From Sweltsa coloradensis (Eukaryota > Arthropoda > Insecta > Plecoptera > Chloroperlidae), in contig JAMZAV010001056.1 in assembly GCA_024449915.1 (NCBI GenBank), forward strand, positions 496,001-560,000: 64,000 nucleotides of DNA. The letters are read 5' to 3'. Shown one piece after another: positions 57,774 to 64,000 of the stretch; the first letter of the stretch is position 1, and every line of letters starts with the position of its first letter. Both the position numbers and the translations under genes were made by a program. Below the pieces are notes generated by a model. The model did not search any database and was not told where the DNA came from. It saw only the letters and a program-made list of their open reading frames with translations.

Positions 57774-58157
57774 CATGGTGGTATATCTTTAGGTGATTTC
57801 ACTGCCGTGAATTTTGTGGTCGCTTAATGCACGCAGTGCAGACGGTCGCCGACAGAATGCGCGACGTGTCAGGTGGTAGTCACGTGACGTAGAACTTAAA
57901 AGATGGCGGCCTTGGGGACCAATAAGACGGCTCGAATTCGAACATTCCGCTACCGATCTGAATGCACGGCCTTCAATAAAGTGTATACACACGGCCATCT
58001 ATATACTTATCAGAGTCGATAAAGAAGTTCGACTCTGATGGTACTCTGTCACGTCGCGATCCTGGCGGCGTCCGTCTGAACTGCGTGCATTAAGCGACCA
58101 CAAAAATAGCATTGTTGGATACGCAAGTGAAATCACCTAAAGATATATACCACCATG
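57774..58157. mobile_element. Foldback element with ~100-bp arms and GC-rich core
   Basis: The left arm CATGGTGGTATATCTTTAGG, then TGATTTCAC and TTGTGGTCGCTTAATGCACG. The right arm reads the same in reverse, with an extra 11-base stretch. The centre has GATGGCGGCC and the hairpin CAGAGTCGA/TCGACTCTG (58011-58037) around TAAAGAAGT. Confidence 0.88.
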
Positions 58158-59389
58158 GGTTTGCAAGAACTTTCAAATGACACCATGCAGAGCTTTCTAG
58201 AACAAAAACTTGCAGACTTAGGCCTATTAGCCTACATTTATCGTGAGCACGCGTTGACCCAAATTTGAAATTTCGAGCAATATTTGACTGGCTTTAACTC
58301 CAAAGTTATAAACGTAGAGACCTCAAATTTAGAATTCATGAGTGGTGTAGGCCCCATTTAAACCTGCATAATCGGAGTTGGTGAATTTATTTTTCCCCTC
58401 GGATTGGTTGATTTGACACAGAATTACATGTATTGTGTCAAATACAGTAAACACCAACGTAGCGGGTGAACTCAGGAAGGCTTGCCGATTTACCATTGAG
58501 GAGAGAGGTGAACGCAGAGAGTAGTAGATTCCGCCCAAACTGTGTAGGAGCGCTACTCTCTCTGCGACTGCGATTTTCGAATCCACGCATTATGTAGCAC
58601 GCAGAATAAAATATCTAAAGAGAAATTGCTTGTCGTGAAGGTACACAGGACATCACGAGCATTAACCCACTTGAAATTAATGAACATACATTTTATTATC
58701 GCTTTGCTCGGAAATAAGTTTGTTATAACTTACACAACTACTACATTTTTAACCTCGTAAAAATATTTTATTTCGAACAGTGTGATCAAAATGTATGTCA
58801 AACAGTCTGTTGTTATCGATGCCAAACTCAACACAATTGATATTTTAAACACAACTAAATACAGAGTTAAAACACCAAAAATAATACATTTAATATAAAA
58901 TCGAATATTTAAGTTAAAATATTTGTTTCTCTTTTTCTCTTTTTTACCAAACATGTTAATCTACATGTCAACAAAAAGTTACGCCACACTCATGGCATAC
59001 TGAAAAATTATCTGGAAATGTAATCGGCTCGACGGTCGTTCGCCCACAGCCAAGCGTACGCGACTGCTAGTAGGCAATGATAACTCGACCCTGTTTACTC
59101 CTACCCGAGTTAGGGGGTTTTCAGCTATCTGCACACGCCGTCCCGAAAGATTTACAATCTTGAAACTCTGTATATGACCTGATATGTGGTCCATGACATA
59201 ACAAAAAAAAATCAGACCGATCCGATAACCCGTTCAGTGTTGAAAATGTGCGTAAAAAGCGACGAAAACCTTCCGGGTGGGTGGCTAGCTGGCTGGTGGG
59301 TTAATTCTGTCGGAAAAATATGAGCCTACAGAGAAAACGGTAGATCTTAGAACTATGAAACTTGGACCACACTTCAGACTCGTATACTT
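58158..59389. other. Non-coding stretch
   Basis: A hairpin CGCAGAGAGTAG / CTACTCTCTCTGCG near 58516-58575 and no supported gene. Confidence 0.4.
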
Positions 59390-60030
59390 CCGCCGAGAGG
59401 CAAGCAATATTCGACCCCCAAAATCATCCCCTAAAATTGGAATAATTCATAGCTCTAACCCAAAATTGAATTTGTATTCAAATTAATTATAAAAATTATG
59501 TTCTAATGTGTTTTATTTCAACCCAATCGTTCTATTCTCATTTCATTATATAAACCACATTTTGTCAACCCCCATCCCTAAAAGTTAATATTTTTTTACC
59601 TTGATTTCCAGCATTCACCATGAAGGCACCTAATGAGTTATCAGCATGAAATTTGGCATGATGTTTCACAATAATATGAAAAATATTCCGCCGAGAGGCA
59701 AGCGATATTCCACCCCCAACACCCCCTAAATCATCCCCTGAAATTGGAATAATTAATAGTTCTAACCTAAAATTGAATTTTATTAAAATTAGTTATTAAA
59801 ATTATGTTTTAATGTGTTTTAACCCAATCGGGTTACTCTCATTTCCTAAACCACATTTTTTCAACCCCCATCCCTAATAGTTTAGTATATTACTTTTACC
59901 TTGGATTTCCAGCATTCACTATGAAGGCACCGATTGAGTTATCAGCATGAAATTTGGCATGATGGTACACAATAATATGACAATAATAATCCGCCGAGAG
60001 GCAAGCGATATTCCACCCACACTGTTCTCT
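59390..60030. repeat. ~300-bp tandem repeat, two units and a partial third
   Basis: CCGCCGAGAGGCAAGC starts at 59390, 59688 and 59991 (periods 298 and 303). Each complete unit carries ATTCACNATGAAGGCACC, GAGTTATCAGCATGAAATTT and GGCATGATG, with AACCCAATCG in the middle. The third unit breaks off after TATTCCACCC. Confidence 0.88.
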
Positions 60031-60345
60031 ACCACCCTTAACTTTGGGGAAAACGTTAGGTCGTATTTAATACAATTTGAATATTTTAATTGCTGATTAA
60101 AATTATGCATCATTTTGTTATAGTCCGGTCAACAAATCATTCACACAAAAACCCAAGACGTCATTAACCATAGGAAATTTAATATAAACATTGTAGGCCT
60201 ATATTGCCAACCACAGATTGTAAACAAAAACAAAAGATGGTAGCTTTTGTTTCTAGACAATCTGTTTTGAAGGCACTATATCCACCTTTTCACGTATTTT
60301 ACGTATTTCACGCCTTGATATGAAACTAACAACAAAAAGATGTGA

Positions 60346-60865
60346 TATCCCCCTACATACAAAAATTTGTAAAAAAAAAAAAAAAAAATGCCAGCCAAGC
60401 TTTCCTTCAAAAGTCTTTGGCTGTAAAATGCTGTGAGATAAAGAAGTTAAGCCAAGCATTTCATTCTTTCTCCCTAGTTTCGCATTGAAAAGAAGTAAGA
60501 TTATTTCGCACGTTGACAGCGCCAAGCCAACCATTTTTGTGTAAAAAAAGTAAAATTTTAAACCCAAAACCATAAAAAAAATTACTAGCCATTGAATTTG
60601 GTTCATTACGAGAACTCTAAAAAGTCAATAGCCAAGTAATTTTTTTTGTGATTTAGAGTTTAAAATTTTTACTTTTTACTACGATAATGGTTGGCTTGGC
60701 GCTCGTCAACAGGCGAAATGATCTTACTTCTTTTCAATGCGAAACTAGGGAGAAAGAATGAAATGCTTTGCTCAACTTCTATATCTCACAGCATTAGTGC
60801 CAAAGACTTTTGAAGGAGAGCTTGGCTGCCATTTTTTTCTTCAAATTTTTGTATTTGGGGGTATA
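60346..60865. mobile_element. Large foldback element, ~240-bp arms
   Basis: The left arm TATCCCCCTACATACAAAAA with GCCAGCCAAGCTTTCCTTCA is complementary to the right arm TGAAGGAGAGCTTGGCTGCC with TTTTGTATTTGGGGGTATA. Complementarity continues through AATGCGAAACTAGGGAGAAA and GGTTGGCTTGGCGC to a short loop near 60.60-60.63 kb. The overlapping open frames on both strands are products of the symmetry. Confidence 0.9.
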
Positions 60866-61061
60866 TTTATACATCAGACAAGCAGCTATGATGGTTATTT
60901 GATAAACATTTTAAGTGCAATTTGGTTCTTATACAAAAGTATAGCGTTAGTGTATAAGCTTATGAATAGTATACGTTTTCTGCTCCAACACCTGCTTCTT
61001 AGTGTTATCATTTTCATCAATTCACTACATCATTTACAGACAAGTCAGTGCAAAGATGTCA

Positions 61062-61165
61062 TTATGCGCGAGACCCTGAGTCACGATGTCTTGAGTTCGA
61101 GTACCGCCACCGAAAAGTCTCACTGAAGTTATTTAAATGTGAATGCAAAGGATAAGTCCTCTTAA
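61062..61165 (+). mobile_element. SINE family A relative
   Basis: GAGTTCGAGTACCGCCACC (box B-like), then TGAATGCAAAGGATAAGTCC of the family A body. Confidence 0.5.
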
Positions 61166-61179
61166 ACAGTTCCTGGAGA

Positions 61180-61250
61180 TTCAGTGTTCCTGCTTCCAAT
61201 GCAGTAGGTCCAGGGTTCGAGTACCGCTTTGACAGGCAGATGATGCTCAA
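61180..61250 (+). repeat. tRNA-like SINE head fragment
   Basis: TTCCTGCTTCCAATGCAGTA (anticodon-like arm as in family B) and GGTCCAGGGTTCGAGTACC (box B-like). Confidence 0.5.
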
Positions 61251-61534
61251 CTTCTAATTTGGACTTAAGTACATCAAATGTCGACTTAGAAATGTGTTAA
61301 CTGTGATTTTTGAGCCGTACTACTCAACGTGACACTAAATAAAAATTATAAGGTTGTTCCGAATTATCCTTGTTGATTCTGGCACCGGCCACGCGTAGAA
61401 TCGTATCCAGGGAGGGGCAGCAATTGTCCCTTAGCAGGTTTCAAAGTGGAAAACGTATGTGGTTAATAGTTATTTGTAGTTAGGCCACGGCAATTTGACC
61501 AAACATGTTGTTGTGATACTAGGCTGCTTCGCGA

Positions 61535-62235
61535 ACGCTTTTTGCAGCCGCATTGATGGATGAGCTTTTTTTAATATTTCTGTCCAATGATTACGTTTTT
61601 AAGTGGGATCTCATTATTTTTTCTATAGTTACGTACTTGATATTACTTGTTAATTAGACACCTGTAAACGGCTTATATTAAAACCTTGACCAACTTTGAC
61701 CAACTTTTTCTATCAAAAGGCACTACATCACCATAATCTGTATGTCAATATACAATATGAACGTACGTTGTAGTCCCACCCATTTGGTCACAATCGGACC
61801 AAATATCACAAAAATATTGTATTCAAAACCGGGGGGAAATCGTAAAAGTACAATTTCTATGAGAAATATTTCTTTAAATTTCTCTAAAATTGTAACATAT
61901 AATTTCAATGATTTTAAATGTTCCCATAAAGTTTCATCAAGATCGGAGTAGCCGTTTGCCAAATATCACGAAAATATCATTAAAAATCAGAAAAAAATTG
62001 TTAAAGTCCGATAGCCTAATCATAAGAAATATTTGATCGATTGTACCCAAAAACGTGGCAAGTCTTAAGTTCAGAGATTTTGAAGGTCCCCTCAAATTTT
62101 CGTCAAGATCGCATATGCCATTTGCCCGGTAGAGCGCGAACAAACAGACAAAAATACAAAACCAAAAAAATCACCCGAGCTAATTTTTTCAGTGAAATTG
62201 GAAGTCCTTGAAGTCCAATGAACTTTGCTCATCAA
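61535..62235 (+). mobile_element. TTGGATGAGC family, copy 6 (diverged)
   Basis: CTTCGCGAACGCTTTTTGCA, then CATTGATGGATGAGC at the start and CTTTGCTCATCAAAT at the end. The body shares CCACCCATTTGGTCACAATC, TTGTACCCAAAAACGTGGCA and GAGCGCGAACAAACAGACAA with copies 1 and 4. Confidence 0.7.
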
Positions 62236-62300
62236 ATCAATTTGTTGCATTTTATGCTGAAATATTTTAAAGATAAATGAATATTGACACATAAACTTCA

Positions 62301-62326
62301 ACACACACACACACACACACACACAC
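62301..62326 (+). repeat. (CA)n microsatellite
   Basis: Pure ACACAC run. A second, impure CA tract is near 48760-48780. Confidence 0.9.
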
Positions 62327-62361
62327 ATATTACCGGTATATGTATTGGGCCTAAATAAATA

Positions 62362-62707
62362 AATTCTTATTGAGTCTACCCACTCAGTCATATATAACTG
62401 ATTTTCAGTGGGGGACATTAAACCAAAGCGACCAAGCCAACCCTGTAGGCCCCGACGCAATGGAGGAGTGAGCGATAACCAACCAAAGATCGATATTTTT
62501 TATAGGAAATATAGTAATCAGTGGTATGGACATTGCAAACACCCGCGGGTCAACGCCAGAATCAACAAGTCTGATTCAGAACAACTTTGAATTTATGTTC
62601 TTTGTAGCTAGGACGGCTCTAATCAGACGTTTAAAAACTTCTGCCTATAGCGGGAATCGAACCCTGGACCTTCTGCATTGGATGGTAAATCTGATAACCT
62701 GGCGATC
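62362..62707 (-). mobile_element. SINE family B, near-full copy
   Basis: On the minus strand the head has CCATCCAATGCAGAAGGTCC and AGGGTTCGATTCCCGC (perfect box B). The body has CTGAATCAGACTTGTTGATT and CTGGCGTTGACC. The 3' part GGTTGGCTTGGTCGCTTTGG ends with ACTGAGTGGGTAGACTC. It matches the copies at 35140, 4112 and 1410. Confidence 0.78.
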
Positions 62708-63070
62708 TTTAGGAATTGTTCTGTAAGCATACAATTTATTCAGTGTCTTACACAATGAACAGATTTGAAAGTGGCGGTAAAGAGAGTGGCGCGCCTGACA
62801 GGTTGGGCAGAAACTTCTTATATTGTTGTTTCATTCATGTTGAGAGCTCATTTGCTTGGTTACTTACAGAATATTGAGTTCATTATTTCCCATTATTAAT
62901 TATTATTAATATTATTATACTCCCAACAGAAGACTAGACTGCTGCAGGGTTTGCCACCAATGCGCCCATCCTTCCTATATTGACCTCGAAAGTATTTGAT
63001 TGTATGTACCCTGATCTTGAAAACATTAGGAGAGCTTTACTAACATACAAATTTGTCCACCTGCACCTTC

Positions 63071-63499
63071 CAGTGGCTTATCCAAGGGGGAGGGGGGACT
63101 ACCTAACTTTTGCAAAAAAAGTGTGAAAGTGCACTTTAACGTTTCAATAGAGAATATAGAATGACTTTTTTATCGCAATGCCAAAGGCAAATCTACCAAA
63201 CTACCATCTGACCAAAAGAGGATTTTAGTAGAGAGGCTCTACCTTCAAAGTTGGTTATTGAGATGCTTTAATGGCACAGATTTTTGACAAAATGACTTTG
63301 AAAGAGAAAACTTTTAGATTAAAAAAAGCATTTTAGTAGATAAAAAGTTAGTCATTGTGATGCTTTAAAACGCACAGATTTTCACCTAAATTACCTCGAA
63401 GGAGAAAAATTCCCCCACTTGGCCTTCAGTACACCTATGAATTACCGTAATTAGTTGAAGCCCCCCCCCCCCCTTTATGAATTCCTAGATATGCCACTG
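63071..63499. mobile_element. Non-autonomous hAT element (429 bp), perfect 8-bp duplication
   Basis: Ends CAGTGGCTTATCCAAGGGGG and CTAGATATGCCACTG are inverted. GCACCTTC is repeated exactly at 63063-63070 and 63500-63507. G runs sit next to the left end and a C run (about 63461-63472) next to the right end, as in the elements at 17206 and 25031. Confidence 0.93.
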
Positions 63500-63507
63500 G
63501 CACCTTC

Positions 63508-64000
63508 TGTGATAGTTATTAATTTAATTTTAAATTATAACTTGTTTTTATTACTGGGATATAGGCCTATATGCATGTTGTAGTTTGTGTACTTGGGGAC
63601 AACTTAATCAATCAGCAAATAAATTACTATGATTTTATTATTGCTATTTTTGTACTTTATAAACAAACTTGATTAACTACCTGCCATTAAATAAATAAAA
63701 TGTTGATTGTTGATGTAAGATGAAATGGTAATTAAATGTGTATAATGATGCCCAATAAACTGTAATTTATTTTTCAACCGTTTTTGCCTGCTTTCTGTTT
63801 AGGCCTACCTAAAAGCTGTGACCTCAATGCTTATCTATTATATCACCATCATTCTGATTTATGAATATGTTATATTTTGATGCTGTCGGGATATTAATTA
63901 TTTAGTGGTATTCACTTCTGGCACATTAACTCTTAGCTCTACAAACAGATGTGCAGAGTTTTTGGCCATTGTAATATTTGCTGTAAACGTCCATGGTTGA
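63508..64000. other. Non-coding end of window
   Basis: AT-rich. No supported feature. Confidence 0.4.

Noticed and set aside
60253..60606. 117-codon minus-strand frame and its counterpart at 60758-61126
   Set aside because: Both come from the two arms of the foldback at 60346-60865 and have no domain.

Overview
This is a eukaryotic, AT-rich, non-coding-rich window, and an insect or other arthropod genome fits best. It has one split gene with consensus GT/AG introns in a background of short transposable elements, SINE-like sequences, LINE and Penelope fragments and microsatellites. The arthropod call rests on the protein: a secreted, low-complexity, disordered product whose segment VRPFRSNQDLLAALKRKR resembles uncharacterised insect secreted proteins as I remember them. 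The order cannot be fixed from the sequence. The heavy scatter of the octamer TAGGCCTA suggests a hemipteran or polyneopteran, but this is weak evidence. No operon, CRISPR array, rRNA or prokaryotic gene is present.

The gene lies on the minus strand and runs from a promoter near 27.78 kb to a stop at 5.61 kb. I assemble five coding exons: 27607-27623 (17 coding bases), 15892-16116, 12636-12806, 7064-7678 and 5614-5962. A CRE palindrome, a TATA box and an initiator-like site stand upstream of the first ATG. The first, second and third exons join to give a clean signal peptide followed by acidic and TTEAP-type linkers. The fourth exon carries a degenerate tandem repeat of about 21 residues. The last ends in SGKSFSRGGRRV. 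The exons are GC-rich islands in AT-rich DNA. The reading frame is broken once in exon 2, once in exon 5, and twice (compensating) in exon 4. These breaks could be assembly indels or the start of decay.

The introns and flanks are a mosaic of repeats. Supported elements include four non-autonomous hAT elements with 8-bp target duplications (17.2, 25.0, 51.8 and 63.1 kb). Two elements are bounded by TTAA (28.8 and 48.3 kb). Six foldback elements have long arms (19.0, 23.9, 32.4, 50.5, 57.8 and 60.3 kb). Six copies of a repeat family are bounded by TTGGATGAGC / GCTCATCCAA-type ends, and three of them carry different numbers of a ~160-bp internal monomer. There are also several tRNA-headed SINE families, LINE 3' ends at 8.6, 12.9 and 54.4 kb, a degraded retroelement ORF tail at 42.4 kb, and a Penelope-like GIY-YIG fragment with its terminal motif at 55.8-56.6 kb. 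The 28-64 kb half has no gene I can support. The most unusual items are the foldback with a tRNA-like core at 46.6 kb, the expandable-monomer family, and the multiple indels in the one real gene.
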